From contig NZ_CP139559.1 in NCBI RefSeq assembly GCF_034263275.1, positions 2,294,001 through 2,358,000 of the forward strand: a stretch of DNA of 64,000 nucleotides, written 5' to 3'. The stretch comes from Mucilaginibacter sp. cycad4. GTDB lineage: Bacteria > Bacteroidota > Bacteroidia > Sphingobacteriales > Sphingobacteriaceae. The notes beneath the pieces are model-generated. The model was not told the DNA's origin. It ran no database searches and worked only from the letters and a program-made list of their open reading frames with translations. The position numbers were made by a program, and so were the translations under genes. How positions within the stretch are numbered: the stretch's first letter is position 1; the number at the start of each line of letters is the position of its first letter. Shown one piece after another: positions 8,622-17,552 of this stretch.

Positions 8622-9383
8622 TTAGCTGTGCATTCCCGGGCTAATCTTCCCCATGATGTTAACAGCCGATTTTCGGTTCAAAAGGCGGAACCCAAAAAGC
8701 ATGAACCTGTTTTTCCAGCCTTGCACAACTCGCGGCTTCTGCCTTTTTTCCAAAGCTTTCACCAGTTCGCTGGCCACGTCTTCAACCGATGAAACTACAA
8801 ATTTGGGAAAGTCACTTGTTTGCCCGCCGGCGTGTGCATGAAAGTCGGAGTTGGCGGCACCCGGATTAAAACCCAGTACAAAAACATCCTTTCGTTTAAA
8901 CTCATACCACAATGATTCTGAAAAGTTGGCAACAAAACTTTTAGCGGCTGCATAAACCGATGCTCCCGGCAGAGACGAGTGGGCAAGCAATGAACCAATA
9001 TTTACCAGGCTGTCACCTGCCGAAGCGTTTTGCAGGAAGCCATAAGACAATGTGACCAAAGCATCCATATTGAGATGCATGGTTGCCAATTGATCAGCTA
9101 ATGGCATTTCAATGAATTTTCCATAAAGTCCGGCACCTGCATTATTGATCAGGACGTCGTATTTTTCCGTCTTCAAATCGTTTACCACTTTTTGCAGGTC
9201 TTCTTCGCTTGTCAGATCTGCTGCAAAAACGGTGTGGCCGGTACCGGACAAACTTTTTGCAGCCTTATTCAATTTGTCCTCATTCCGGGCTACCAGTGTC
9301 AAGTGGTAACCAAGCGCGGCCAGCTGTTTAGCCGTTTCCAGCCCGATGCCGCCGCTTGCCCCGGTTATTAATACTTTTTTCAT
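8622..9383 (-). CDS. Short-chain dehydrogenase/reductase (classical SDR)
   Basis: 253 residues. The ATG at 9383 is chosen because it begins MKKVLITGASGGIGLE, placing the NAD(P)-binding TGxxxGIG motif at the usual position. NNAGAG (about residue 84), a catalytic Ser and YAAAK (Tyr-x-x-x-Lys, about residue 150) are all present. The overall pattern, including the C-terminal GFRLLNRKSA-type tail, matches SDRs of the short-chain ketoreductase type often annotated as oxidoreductases of unknown substrate. A perfect palindrome identical in design to the tolC operator lies 35 bp upstream, so the gene is likely in the regulon of the adjacent TetR protein and may detoxify the same compound that the pump exports. 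Confidence 0.88.
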   Translation of the reverse strand: MKKVLITGASGGIGLETAKQLAALGYHLTLVARNEDKLNKAAKSLSGTGHTVFAADLTSEEDLQKVVNDLKTEKYDVLINNAGAGLYGKFIEMPLADQLATMHLNMDALVTLSYGFLQNASAGDSLVNIGSLLAHSSLPGASVYAAAKSFVANFSESLWYEFKRKDVFVLGFNPGAANSDFHAHAGGQTSDFPKFVVSSVEDVASELVKALEKRQKPRVVQGWKNRFMLFGFRLLNRKSAVNIMGKISPGMHS

Positions 9384-9409
9384 GATTTTGTTCATTAATT
9401 TAAACACCA

Positions 9410-9432
9410 CAAAAATATTGAACACTGTTCAA
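9410..9432 (-). promoter_or_regulatory. Promoter with TetR-type operator before the SDR gene
   Basis: TATTTTTG on the minus strand (9410-9417) is a perfect Bacteroidota -7 box (TAnnTTTG). Directly upstream, 9418-9432 reads TTGAACACTGTTCAA, a perfect 15-bp palindrome matching the site before tolC. The operator occupies the spacer between the -33 and -7 elements, a position that would block polymerase binding. Confidence 0.7.
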
Positions 9433-9572
9433 TTATAGAAAATTTATTTGACGTTTATTTTTTATCTGACATCAAAATGATAATAAGGCATTAAAGGATA
9501 CTACATACTTGGCTGAATCGGGTAAAATATTGCAGGTGCGATCAGCGATTTAGTTGATAATTAAGTGCTTAA

Positions 9573-9764
9573 ATGAGATCGAGGCGCTTTCTTTATCTAT
9601 ATATCTTTCTCTTCGCAGTTTTGATTGATATTTTAAGGGTTTTCATTTTCGGACTCATCAATTTACTCACCACTTTTATTTTTTTATCAGCCGCAAATGC
9701 TGTGTCTAATTTATTAAAATCAATCCTGAATATCAAATTGATATGGTTAGAGTTGCGACGCTAA
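9573..9764 (+). CDS. Possible small hydrophobic protein
   Basis: A 63-residue open frame with two strongly hydrophobic stretches (about residues 6-28 and 30-45) and basic ends. It sits alone in the 480-bp gap between the SDR gene and the GH89 operon. There is no clear ribosome-binding site and no family I recognise, and the AT-rich composition favours chance hydrophobic codons. It may be a small membrane protein or non-coding leader sequence. Confidence 0.22.
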   Translation: MRSRRFLYLYIFLFAVLIDILRVFIFGLINLLTTFIFLSAANAVSNLLKSILNIKLIWLELRR

Positions 9765-9799
9765 CAAAATGCTAATCGAAAAAAATATTAAAAAGTTAC

Positions 9800-9833
9800 A
9801 CAAACGTTTGTCTTGGTTATAACAAACGTTTGC
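9800..9833. promoter_or_regulatory. Tandem LacI-type operators (CAAACGTTTG x2) before GH89
   Basis: Perfect palindromes ACAAACGTTTGT (9800-9811) and ACAAACGTTTGC (core CAAACGTTTG at 9823-9832) have centres 22 bp apart, two helical turns. Palindromes with a central CG are the hallmark of LacI/GalR-family operators. They lie about 75-130 bp before the GH89-GH29-GH29 gene set. The LacI-type regulator encoded at 14939-15976 is the closest candidate to bind them. Confidence 0.78.
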
Positions 9834-9908
9834 GTAATTTTTTTAGCACAAAGCCATAAGGTTACACATTATTTTTTTGTTGAAGTTTAGGTAGTTTCGG
9901 GCATATTA

Positions 9909-12062
9909 ATGGAAAAACCAATACATTTTATGCGAAAACTAACATGTCTGCTCCTTTTATTATTGCCTATGCAGCTTTTAGCCCAACAATTTGATCCTGT
10001 GAAAGCTCTGGTTAAAAGGCGTGCTCCATGGTTAAGCAACCATATTGTTTTTGAGCCTTTAAAAAACACCAGGTCAGAAATAGTTGAACTTCAAACCATC
10101 AAAAACAAACTGGTTATCCATGCTTCCGGAGCCAATGCCGCGGCTGTTGGCGTAAACTGGTATTTTAAATATTATTGCCATCGTTCTATGTCGCACATGG
10201 GTGATAACATGTCGCCTGTGTTTCCTATCCCTAATGTTAACAAAAAAGTAACCGTACAGGCCGAAGCTAACTATCGTTATGCGTTAAATTACTGTACCTA
10301 TAATTATACCATGAGCTTTTATAGTTGGCCTGATTGGGAGCGGGAGATTGACTGGATGGCGTTAAATGGGGTGAACACCATGCTTACTGTTGAAGGTATG
10401 GAAGCGGTATGGCAAAGCACATTGAGGAAAATAGGATACACTGAAAGTGAAATTAACAGTTTCATTGTCGGGCCTGCTTATACAGCATGGTGGCTGATGG
10501 GAAATATTGAAGGCTGGGGAGGCCCCATGCCTCAAAGCCAGATAGACAACAGGAAGCTGATCCAACAGAAAATGATGAAGCGGATGCGGGAGTTGGGTAT
10601 ACAACCCGTATTGCAAGGTTTTTACGGCATGGTGCCCAGTTCATTAAAAAACAAAAGTAAAGCGCATATCATTGATCAGGGTAATTGGGGGGCCTTTAAA
10701 AGACCTGATATACTTGACCCTACTGATCCTGAATTTAGCCGCATCGCGGGCATCTATTATAGTGAAATTCAAAAATCATACGGCAAAGAGATCCATTTTT
10801 TCGCCGGCGACCCTTTTCATGAAGGCGGTAAAACCGAAGGCGTGGATTTGAAAAAAGCGGGTACTGCCATACAGGCCTCTATGCAAAAGTACTACCCTGG
10901 TTCAACATGGGTATTGCAGGGCTGGCAGGATAATCCCAAACAGGCCATGCTTGATGGCCTCGATAAATCAAAGGTATTGGTACAGGAGCTTTTTGGCGAG
11001 TTCACCAACAACTGGGAAAAACGTAAGGCTTACGATAATACGCCGTTTATATGGTGCAGCGTTAACAATTTTGGCGAGCGTCCGGGCGTTTATGGCAAAC
11101 TACAGCGCTTTGCTGATGAAATATACCGGGCCCGCAAAAGCAATTACAGCAATTATCTTAAAGGTGTGGGAATAATGCCCGAAGGCATTAATAACAACCC
11201 TCCTGATTATGATTTAATGCTTGAGTTAGGCTGGCATAGCGAAAAGGTAGATACCCGCAGTTGGATCAACGGATATGCCAAATACCGCTACGGTGTAAGC
11301 AACGAGCATGCCGATGCTGCCTGGCAGGGATTTTTACAAACCATTTACCAAAGCCTTCCCGGTTACCAGGAAGGGGCAGGTGAATCTATTTTTTGTGCGC
11401 GCCCGGCACTCAAAGTTAAATCAATATCAAGTTGGGGCACGCTTACCCGTAATTATGATACTGTAAAGTTCGAAAATGCCGTAAGAGAATTTGTTAAAGC
11501 CTCCCCTGCCCTTATTAATTCGGCTACTTATAAAATAGACCTTATCAATATGGTGCGGCAGTTGCTGGCCAATAAAGGCACGCTTACCTTTAATGAGATG
11601 GTAAGTGCCTATAACGACAAGAACCTGCAGACATTTAACACATCCAGCGCAAAATTCCTGCATATGATCAGGCTAACAGATGATCTCTTAAATACCGATC
11701 AATATTTCAGGCTCAATACCTATCTCAAACAAGCTGTAGATAATGGCAATACAGCGGAGGAAAAAGCAAACAATTTAAAAAACGAGTTAATGCAGATCAC
11801 CTATTGGGGCGAAAATGTCCGTACTGAAGATAACCTGCATGAGTATGCCTACAAAGAATGGGCTGACCTTATGGATGGCTATTATCTGCCCCGTTGGGAA
11901 ATTTATTTTGACTATCTGCGCGGTAGCCTGCAGGGCAAAAATCTTCAGGAACCCGATTACTTTTCATGGGAGCGTAAATGGGTGAACGATAATCAAAAGC
12001 TACAACCTGAAAAACCTCAAAGGCCCCTGCAGGAAGTGGTTGATGAAATTTTATCGATATAA
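9909..12062 (+). CDS. GH89 alpha-N-acetylglucosaminidase
   Basis: A 717-residue secreted protein of the NAGLU family, which removes terminal alpha-linked GlcNAc from heparan-type chains or from gastric-type mucin O-glycans. After a signal peptide (hydrophobic LLLLLLP, cleavage near LLAQ) come a small N-terminal domain with GANAAAVGVNWYFKYY and the catalytic barrel with NYCTYNYTMSFYSWPDWE, GNIEGWGGPMP and VLQGFYGMVP, all characteristic of GH89. FAGDPFHEGG probably holds one catalytic glutamate. A second ATG at 9930 (MRKLTCLL) would give a cleaner signal peptide. Two fucosidase genes follow on the same strand within 60 and 32 bases, so the three probably form an operon. Two LacI-type operators lie upstream. 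Confidence 0.93.
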   Translation: MEKPIHFMRKLTCLLLLLLPMQLLAQQFDPVKALVKRRAPWLSNHIVFEPLKNTRSEIVELQTIKNKLVIHASGANAAAVGVNWYFKYYCHRSMSHMGDNMSPVFPIPNVNKKVTVQAEANYRYALNYCTYNYTMSFYSWPDWEREIDWMALNGVNTMLTVEGMEAVWQSTLRKIGYTESEINSFIVGPAYTAWWLMGNIEGWGGPMPQSQIDNRKLIQQKMMKRMRELGIQPVLQGFYGMVPSSLKNKSKAHIIDQGNWGAFKRPDILDPTDPEFSRIAGIYYSEIQKSYGKEIHFFAGDPFHEGGKTEGVDLKKAGTAIQASMQKYYPGSTWVLQGWQDNPKQAMLDGLDKSKVLVQELFGEFTNNWEKRKAYDNTPFIWCSVNNFGERPGVYGKLQRFADEIYRARKSNYSNYLKGVGIMPEGINNNPPDYDLMLELGWHSEKVDTRSWINGYAKYRYGVSNEHADAAWQGFLQTIYQSLPGYQEGAGESIFCARPALKVKSISSWGTLTRNYDTVKFENAVREFVKASPALINSATYKIDLINMVRQLLANKGTLTFNEMVSAYNDKNLQTFNTSSAKFLHMIRLTDDLLNTDQYFRLNTYLKQAVDNGNTAEEKANNLKNELMQITYWGENVRTEDNLHEYAYKEWADLMDGYYLPRWEIYFDYLRGSLQGKNLQEPDYFSWERKWVNDNQKLQPEKPQRPLQEVVDEILSI

Positions 12063-12121
12063 AAACAGTTTACCCGCAAAACATCCTTTTTATTTAAAAA
12101 TAACGGCCCTATATCTATCCG

Positions 12122-13483
12122 ATGAAAAAAAACGCTTTAGCTATTTTATTGATCCTTATTACATTTTCTCCATTATATGCCCAAAAGAAAATAGGAACAG
12201 AAACACCCGAACAAAAAGCCAAACGTATGGCCTGGTGGACAAACGACCGTTTTGGTATGTTTATTCATTGGGGTCTTTATTCGCAAGCCGCAAGACATGA
12301 GTGGGTAAAAAGGTGGGAGCGCATGACAGATGAGCAATACCAGCCTTACTTTGACGAGTTTAATCCTGATTTATTTAACCCTAAAGAGTGGGCAAGGAAA
12401 GCTAAGGCGGCCGGAATGAAATATGCTGTGCTTACCACCAAACATCACGAGGGGTTTTGTCTGTTTGATTCAAAATATACTGACTATAAGGCTACCAAAA
12501 CCGCTGCTAAAAGAGACCTTGTAAGGGAGTTTGCTGATGCATTTAGAGCAGAGGGTATAAAAATAGGTTTTTATTATTCACTGTTGGATTGGCACCACCC
12601 TGACTTTACCGTTGATGTTTTACACCCCCTGCAACCGGCAAGTGAAAAAGATGAAGATTATGATAAGCTGAACAAAGGCCGCGATATGGCCAGGTACCGC
12701 ACCTATATGCACAACCAAATTAAAGAGCTGCTTACTAATTATGGCAAAATTGATATGCTCTGGCTTGATTTTTCGTACCCTGATAATGGCAAGCACGGCA
12801 AAGGGGCTACAGATTGGGGATCTGTTGAACTGATTAAAGAAATAAGAAAATTACAACCCAATATTATAATTGATAACCGCCTTGATTTAAATGAATACCA
12901 GGACGGTTGGGATTACCTTACCCCCGAACAGGTAAACTTATCTGAGTGGGTCAAGAAAAACGATTACAAAACTTATTGGGAAACCTGCCAAACATTCTCT
13001 GGTTCCTGGGGCTATTTCCGCGATGAGAACAGCTGGAAAAGCACCAAACAATTAATTACAATGCTCATAGAGGCCGTAAGCAAGCGAGGTAACCTGTTGC
13101 TGAATGTTGGCCCCACAGCTCGTGGTTTATTTGATAAACGTGCCAATGAAAGGCTGGATGGTATAGCCGCCTGGATGAAATATAACAGCCGCTCCATTTA
13201 TGGATGTACAGAAGCGCCGGAAACCTTTGTAGCCCCGGAGCACACCATGCTTACCTATAATGCAACTACCAAACGACTGTATGTTCATTTGTTGGAGTAT
13301 CCGGGCAAAACAATCACTTTACCCGGTTATAAGGATAAGGTAAAATACATTCAGTTTTTGCACGATGCATCAGAGATACAGGCAAACAGCAAAGCAACAG
13401 AGCAGGGAAATGACCTGGTGTTAAACCTTCCTGAAGCTAAACCCGATAGCGAAATCCCTGTAATTGAGCTGATACTGAACTAA
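12122..13483 (+). CDS. GH29 alpha-L-fucosidase (first of two)
   Basis: A 453-residue secreted enzyme. The signal peptide MKKNALAILLILITFSPLYA is cleaved before QKK. GH29 hallmarks are RFGMFIHWGLYS near the mature N-terminus, YAVLTTKHHEGFCLFDS with the substrate-binding His-His pair, and KIDMLWLDFSYP carrying the expected nucleophile Asp216. The C-terminal beta-sandwich is short. It would remove alpha-linked L-fucose from glycans. It lies 59 bases after GH89 and 31 bases before a second GH29 of clearly different sequence, so the two enzymes probably split linkages (alpha-1,2 versus alpha-1,3/4, for example). Linkage preference cannot be read here. Confidence 0.94.
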   Translation: MKKNALAILLILITFSPLYAQKKIGTETPEQKAKRMAWWTNDRFGMFIHWGLYSQAARHEWVKRWERMTDEQYQPYFDEFNPDLFNPKEWARKAKAAGMKYAVLTTKHHEGFCLFDSKYTDYKATKTAAKRDLVREFADAFRAEGIKIGFYYSLLDWHHPDFTVDVLHPLQPASEKDEDYDKLNKGRDMARYRTYMHNQIKELLTNYGKIDMLWLDFSYPDNGKHGKGATDWGSVELIKEIRKLQPNIIIDNRLDLNEYQDGWDYLTPEQVNLSEWVKKNDYKTYWETCQTFSGSWGYFRDENSWKSTKQLITMLIEAVSKRGNLLLNVGPTARGLFDKRANERLDGIAAWMKYNSRSIYGCTEAPETFVAPEHTMLTYNATTKRLYVHLLEYPGKTITLPGYKDKVKYIQFLHDASEIQANSKATEQGNDLVLNLPEAKPDSEIPVIELILN

Positions 13484-13514
13484 ATCTATTCATCATCAAT
13501 AGTTTATATTAATC

Positions 13515-14927
13515 ATGATTCAGAAACTTCTGTTTGGCCTTTACCTTTTGGTATGCAGCCAGGTAGCACTCGCGCAAAACGAGCACGAAATGTCAAATAC
13601 CTACCAGGTACCTAAAGATTCGCTGGTACGGCAAAAACTTGCCCAATGGCAAGACCAAAAGTTTGGCTTGTTTATGCACTGGGGCACTTACAGCCAGTGG
13701 GGAGTAGCAGAAAGCTGGACTATTTGCCCTGATGACTGGGTTACACGGACCGGGCCTTATAGTGATAATTATTTCACCTACAAAAAGGCATACGAAAATC
13801 TCCAAACCACCTTCAACCCTGTTAACTTTAATCCCGAAAAATGGGTTAAAGCAGCCAAAGCCGCGGGTATGAATTATGTGGTATTTACAACCAAACACCA
13901 TGATGGCTTTAGCATGTTTGATACCAAACAAACTGATTATAAAGTTACAGACCCTAAAACGCCTTTTTCAAAAAATCCGCGAAGCAATGTAACCAAAGAA
14001 ATATTTAACGCCTTTCGTAAAGATAACTTTATGATTGGGGCATATTTTTCCAAGCCCGACTGGCATAATCAAAACTATTGGTGGCCTTACTATCCCCCAA
14101 AAGACCACAACGTTAACTACGATCCGCAACGCTACCCCGAGCGCTGGCAAAAGTTTAAAGACTTCACCTATAACCAGATCGAGGAATTAATGAGTGGTTA
14201 CGGCAAAATAGATATTTTATGGCTCGATGGCGGTTGGGTAAGGCCATCTCATGAAAAGGGTAATTATAACCAGGACCTTGATATGGCTAAAATTGCGAAA
14301 ATGAGCCGCAGTTATCAACCCGGTCTAATCATGGTAGACCGCACAGTTGCCGGTGAATTTGAAAATTATACAACGCCTGAACAGGAGGTACCGGATAAGC
14401 CACTATCCTACCCCTGGGAAACCTGTATGACCATTGGTAAATACTGGAGCTATGTACCTGATGATGAATTTAAACCCAGCCGGCAGCTGGTGCAAACGCT
14501 CATAAAAATAGTATCACGGGGAGGTAACCTGCTGCTTAATATTGCCCCGGGACCTGATGGTGACTGGAGCCCTGTTGCCTATCAACGACTACAGGATATT
14601 GCCGACTGGATAAAAATTAATGGCAAGGGCATTTATGGCTCGGAACCGGTGGCCCCTTACTCGGCGGGTAATATTTATTTTACTAAATCGAAAACTGAAA
14701 AAAAGTTATACGCTTTTTGGCTGTCTGAAAAGGATCTTGTAAACCTTCCGGCCAATGTAACCTTCCCGGTAAATAGTATCAAACAAATTAAAAAGATAAG
14801 TTTGCTGGGCAGCGTCCAAAAACTAAAGTGGAATTACGAAAACGGACTGTTAAACATTCAAATCCCCGGGGCTTTACAAAAAAGCACCACTTTAAAGTAT
14901 AGTGGTGCTTTTGTATTGGAATACTAA
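13515..14927 (+). CDS. GH29 alpha-L-fucosidase (second of two)
   Basis: 470 residues with signal peptide MIQKLLFGLYLLVCSQVALA. The motifs KFGLFMHWGTYSQWG, YVVFTTKHHDGFSMFDT and KIDILWLDGGWV (nucleophile expected at Asp238) identify GH29. It differs from the preceding fucosidase in the longer N-terminal loop (ESWTICPDDWVTRTGPYS) and in the active-site surroundings, so it is an old paralog and not a recent duplicate. It is the last gene of the GH89-GH29-GH29 operon. Its final codons overlap a strong hairpin (14880-14912) that also works as the terminator of the convergent LacI gene. Confidence 0.94.
   Translation: MIQKLLFGLYLLVCSQVALAQNEHEMSNTYQVPKDSLVRQKLAQWQDQKFGLFMHWGTYSQWGVAESWTICPDDWVTRTGPYSDNYFTYKKAYENLQTTFNPVNFNPEKWVKAAKAAGMNYVVFTTKHHDGFSMFDTKQTDYKVTDPKTPFSKNPRSNVTKEIFNAFRKDNFMIGAYFSKPDWHNQNYWWPYYPPKDHNVNYDPQRYPERWQKFKDFTYNQIEELMSGYGKIDILWLDGGWVRPSHEKGNYNQDLDMAKIAKMSRSYQPGLIMVDRTVAGEFENYTTPEQEVPDKPLSYPWETCMTIGKYWSYVPDDEFKPSRQLVQTLIKIVSRGGNLLLNIAPGPDGDWSPVAYQRLQDIADWIKINGKGIYGSEPVAPYSAGNIYFTKSKTEKKLYAFWLSEKDLVNLPANVTFPVNSIKQIKKISLLGSVQKLKWNYENGLLNIQIPGALQKSTTLKYSGAFVLEY
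14880..14912 (-). terminator. Intrinsic terminator of the LacI gene, embedded in the GH29 3' end
   Basis: AAAAGCACCACT (14880-14891) and AGTGGTGCTTTT (14901-14912) form a perfect 12-bp stem with a 9-base loop. Read on the minus strand the stem is followed by a T run, the pattern of a Rho-independent terminator, 27 bases after the LacI stop codon. The same bases encode the last residues of the convergent fucosidase. Confidence 0.75.
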
Positions 14928-14938
14928 TGGGATTACGT

Positions 14939-15976
14939 CTAAGCCATAAAATTCACCTTGTGGGATACCATACTGGAATCAAATACCGCCCGATGGAAAA
15001 TAGGAGCAGTTGATGGTGTTTCTTCAATGAGATGGTCAATTAGTTTGAAAAGTATTTCAGCTGCTTTCACTCCCTGCTCTTTAGGGAACTGTTCAATGGA
15101 GGCAAGCGGTGAATTATCCATAAAGCTCCAGATAGGTGAATTTGCAAAACTGATAAAGCTTATGTCGCGATTAACAACCAGGTTGCTATTTTTAACTACT
15201 GCCATTGCATCTCGTGCCACATAATCGTTAAAAGTAACAATGGCAGTAGGCCTTTGCTCTAAAGATAGTAGTCTTCTCATGGCATAGTGATTTTGTGCCG
15301 ATGACAGGTCCGATGAAACAACAAGCTCGGTATTGATATCTATTTTATGCTTATCGAGCCCTTGTTTATAACCATCCAGGCGATCCTTACTTGCAAGCAG
15401 TTGCGGGGGACCATTAATTAGCCCTATGCTGCGATGGCCTTTATCTATTAAACAATCAATGGCCTGTAACATCCCCGATTGCAAATTGCAGGCAGAGTAA
15501 TGAATATCTTCCATACCAGGAATACGGTCAAAAAACACAACAGGAATATTATATTTTTTCAATTGTTCAAACACTCCATAATCCGTGGTGTTTTTGCTTA
15601 TGGATATGATAATGCCATCTAACCGATGGTTTTTCATGGTTTCCAGGATACGTTTTTCCTTATCGGGGTTTTCTAATGATTGCCCAATAAAAACGTTATA
15701 ATTCTTTTTGCTGGCGTAATCTTCTATCCCGCTAAGGGCCGAAGAAAAAAAAGCGTCAGAAAAATCCGGAACAATTACACCAATAGTTAATGTTTTTCGC
15801 TGCTTAAAAAATATAGCTGTTTGATTTCGCTCATAATTTAATTCGCTTGCTACCTTATTAACCCGCATGGTGGTTACAAGGCCAATGCTGGGATGGCCAT
15901 GAAGAGCACGCGACACTGTTGAAGGACTTACTTTCAAGCGTTTAGCTATCTCTTTAATTGTGGGAATCTTTTCCAT
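14939..15976 (-). CDS. LacI/GalR-family transcriptional regulator
   Basis: A 345-residue protein with the N-terminal LacI headpiece TIKEIAKRLKVSPSTVSRAL (residues 5-24) and hinge helix, then a periplasmic-binding-protein-like effector domain (TIGVIVPDFSDAFFSSALSG, about 70 onward). It is the last gene of the minus-strand PUL set, 33 bases after a beta-helix lipoprotein, and converges on the GH29 gene. The tandem CAAACGTTTG sites before the GH89 operon are the best candidate targets. The effector is probably a sugar released by these enzymes, such as fucose or a GlcNAc-containing oligosaccharide. Confidence 0.92.
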   Translation of the reverse strand: MEKIPTIKEIAKRLKVSPSTVSRALHGHPSIGLVTTMRVNKVASELNYERNQTAIFFKQRKTLTIGVIVPDFSDAFFSSALSGIEDYASKKNYNVFIGQSLENPDKEKRILETMKNHRLDGIIISISKNTTDYGVFEQLKKYNIPVVFFDRIPGMEDIHYSACNLQSGMLQAIDCLIDKGHRSIGLINGPPQLLASKDRLDGYKQGLDKHKIDINTELVVSSDLSSAQNHYAMRRLLSLEQRPTAIVTFNDYVARDAMAVVKNSNLVVNRDISFISFANSPIWSFMDNSPLASIEQFPKEQGVKAAEILFKLIDHLIEETPSTAPIFHRAVFDSSMVSHKVNFMA

Positions 15977-16009
15977 TTTGTAATCAAGATTAAAAACAAC
16001 GGGTATTGA

Positions 16010-17527
16010 TTATTGATATGCCCCTTTACTTATCTGCTTATTTACAATACGGGTGTTACCATCAAAATCAACCGTACCGTTAACTTCATCAGATATCACC
16101 TGCCCGCTATTTTTTGCTGCTGAGGATGACTGCAGGTGAAAATCGAGGCCGGATGTATTTATAAATAAAGGATCTGTGCCATATGTTGAACTGGCATCCC
16201 CGCCGCAGGCTGTCTTCCATAAGTTATAGTCGGTATAGGCAACGCCGTTCCATGTCCACTGCGCTTGGCCGGTTGTGTAATACAGGTTATAATCGATGAT
16301 ATTGCCCGATCCCCGGTTGGTATACTTATGAATAAACATATCTGATGCCCCGCCGTAAATGATGTTATTTTTTATAACATTATTAGTGCAATCTTCCCTG
16401 ATGCTGATTTCCCCTTCTATTTCGCCAAAAGCGCCCAGGGCTTGGTTATTGTTGTACAAGGTATTATTCACAATGGCCGAACTGTTTGTGCCGCCTCCTG
16501 TATAGTTTAAATATCCCCCCATATAAATTCCGGAACACCAACAATTATATACCAGGTTATTCCTTATGGTAATATGATCGGTAGGGAATCCATTGGTTTC
16601 GCTTACCGCACCAATCCCCCTGTCTGTTACAGACACCCTGTTTTTTTCTACTATCACATTTCTGCCGCCATCTACATAAATACCTATAGCGCCGTGCCCA
16701 CCAAGCGGCCCCCTTTTGCTTTCAATGTTATAGAGGGTATTACCACTGATAATTCCGTTACGGGCATAGTTAAGCGTGGGATCGCTGTTGGCCGCATAGC
16801 CACCGGCAGCGTCGATACCGATATTTTGGGCATTATAAATGGTATTGTTGGTAACGGTAAAACCATCGACATAGCCGTTGATGGTTAGATTTTCGCCATA
16901 ACCGGTTTTACAGTCATGTATGGTATTCCCGGTAACCGTAATATTAGTTACGGGGTCGGCAGTATTCCCTATGATCAGAATGGCATTCCCACCTCCATTG
17001 AGCGGAAGTTGAGTATAATCAATGCCGTATATAGTGTTGTTTTTTACGGTGATATAATCAGATCCGCCTTCAACCATAATGGCTTTGGGATCGCCGGTAG
17101 AGGTTTTAAGATTACGTATTTCAAAGCCATCTACCACTATAAACTTTGCCTTATCAATGGTTATCAGGGCTTCCCTCCCATTAACGCTAAAAGCACTCCC
17201 GTCAATTACAGGGGTTTCACCATGGTATGCTTTTAAGGTAATATATTTATCCATTACCCCCGATCTGGGAAATACAACTTTTTCGCTATATACGCCACCC
17301 CTTACAATAACGGTATCGCCGGGAATGGTGTGGGAGAGTGCATTATTAATAGTTTGAAAAGGCGCATCTATTGTTCCTTTATTTGACTCTAACCCGTTGG
17401 CGGCTACATAATAAATATGAGTATTGCCGGTAGTTGTAACATTACCACCCGCATCGCTTTTTTTGCTGCAACCAAATGCCTGTACAGCAAAACCAAGCAT
17501 TAAAAAAACATTGACATTACATTTCAT
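16010..17527 (-). CDS. Right-handed beta-helix lipoprotein (first copy)
   Basis: 505 residues. A lipoprotein signal with Cys at residue 20 (AVQAFGCSKK) is followed by DUF1565-like sequence THIYYVAANGLESNKGTIDA. A long series of repeats of the form N-x-I/V-x-N-N-x-I-Y then spans about residues 100-430; this spacing is typical of parallel beta-helix (PbH1) folds. Such proteins include polysaccharide lyases and glycan-binding surface proteins; no lyase catalytic signature was recognised, so function is open. Its neighbour at 17553-19106 is a clear paralog with the same architecture and order of motifs. It stands in the SusC/D operon and is probably exported to the outer membrane. Confidence 0.85.
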   Translation of the reverse strand: MKCNVNVFLMLGFAVQAFGCSKKSDAGGNVTTTGNTHIYYVAANGLESNKGTIDAPFQTINNALSHTIPGDTVIVRGGVYSEKVVFPRSGVMDKYITLKAYHGETPVIDGSAFSVNGREALITIDKAKFIVVDGFEIRNLKTSTGDPKAIMVEGGSDYITVKNNTIYGIDYTQLPLNGGGNAILIIGNTADPVTNITVTGNTIHDCKTGYGENLTINGYVDGFTVTNNTIYNAQNIGIDAAGGYAANSDPTLNYARNGIISGNTLYNIESKRGPLGGHGAIGIYVDGGRNVIVEKNRVSVTDRGIGAVSETNGFPTDHITIRNNLVYNCWCSGIYMGGYLNYTGGGTNSSAIVNNTLYNNNQALGAFGEIEGEISIREDCTNNVIKNNIIYGGASDMFIHKYTNRGSGNIIDYNLYYTTGQAQWTWNGVAYTDYNLWKTACGGDASSTYGTDPLFINTSGLDFHLQSSSAAKNSGQVISDEVNGTVDFDGNTRIVNKQISKGAYQ

Positions 17528-17552
17528 AAGCTTACTTTTTTAATTAAACATC

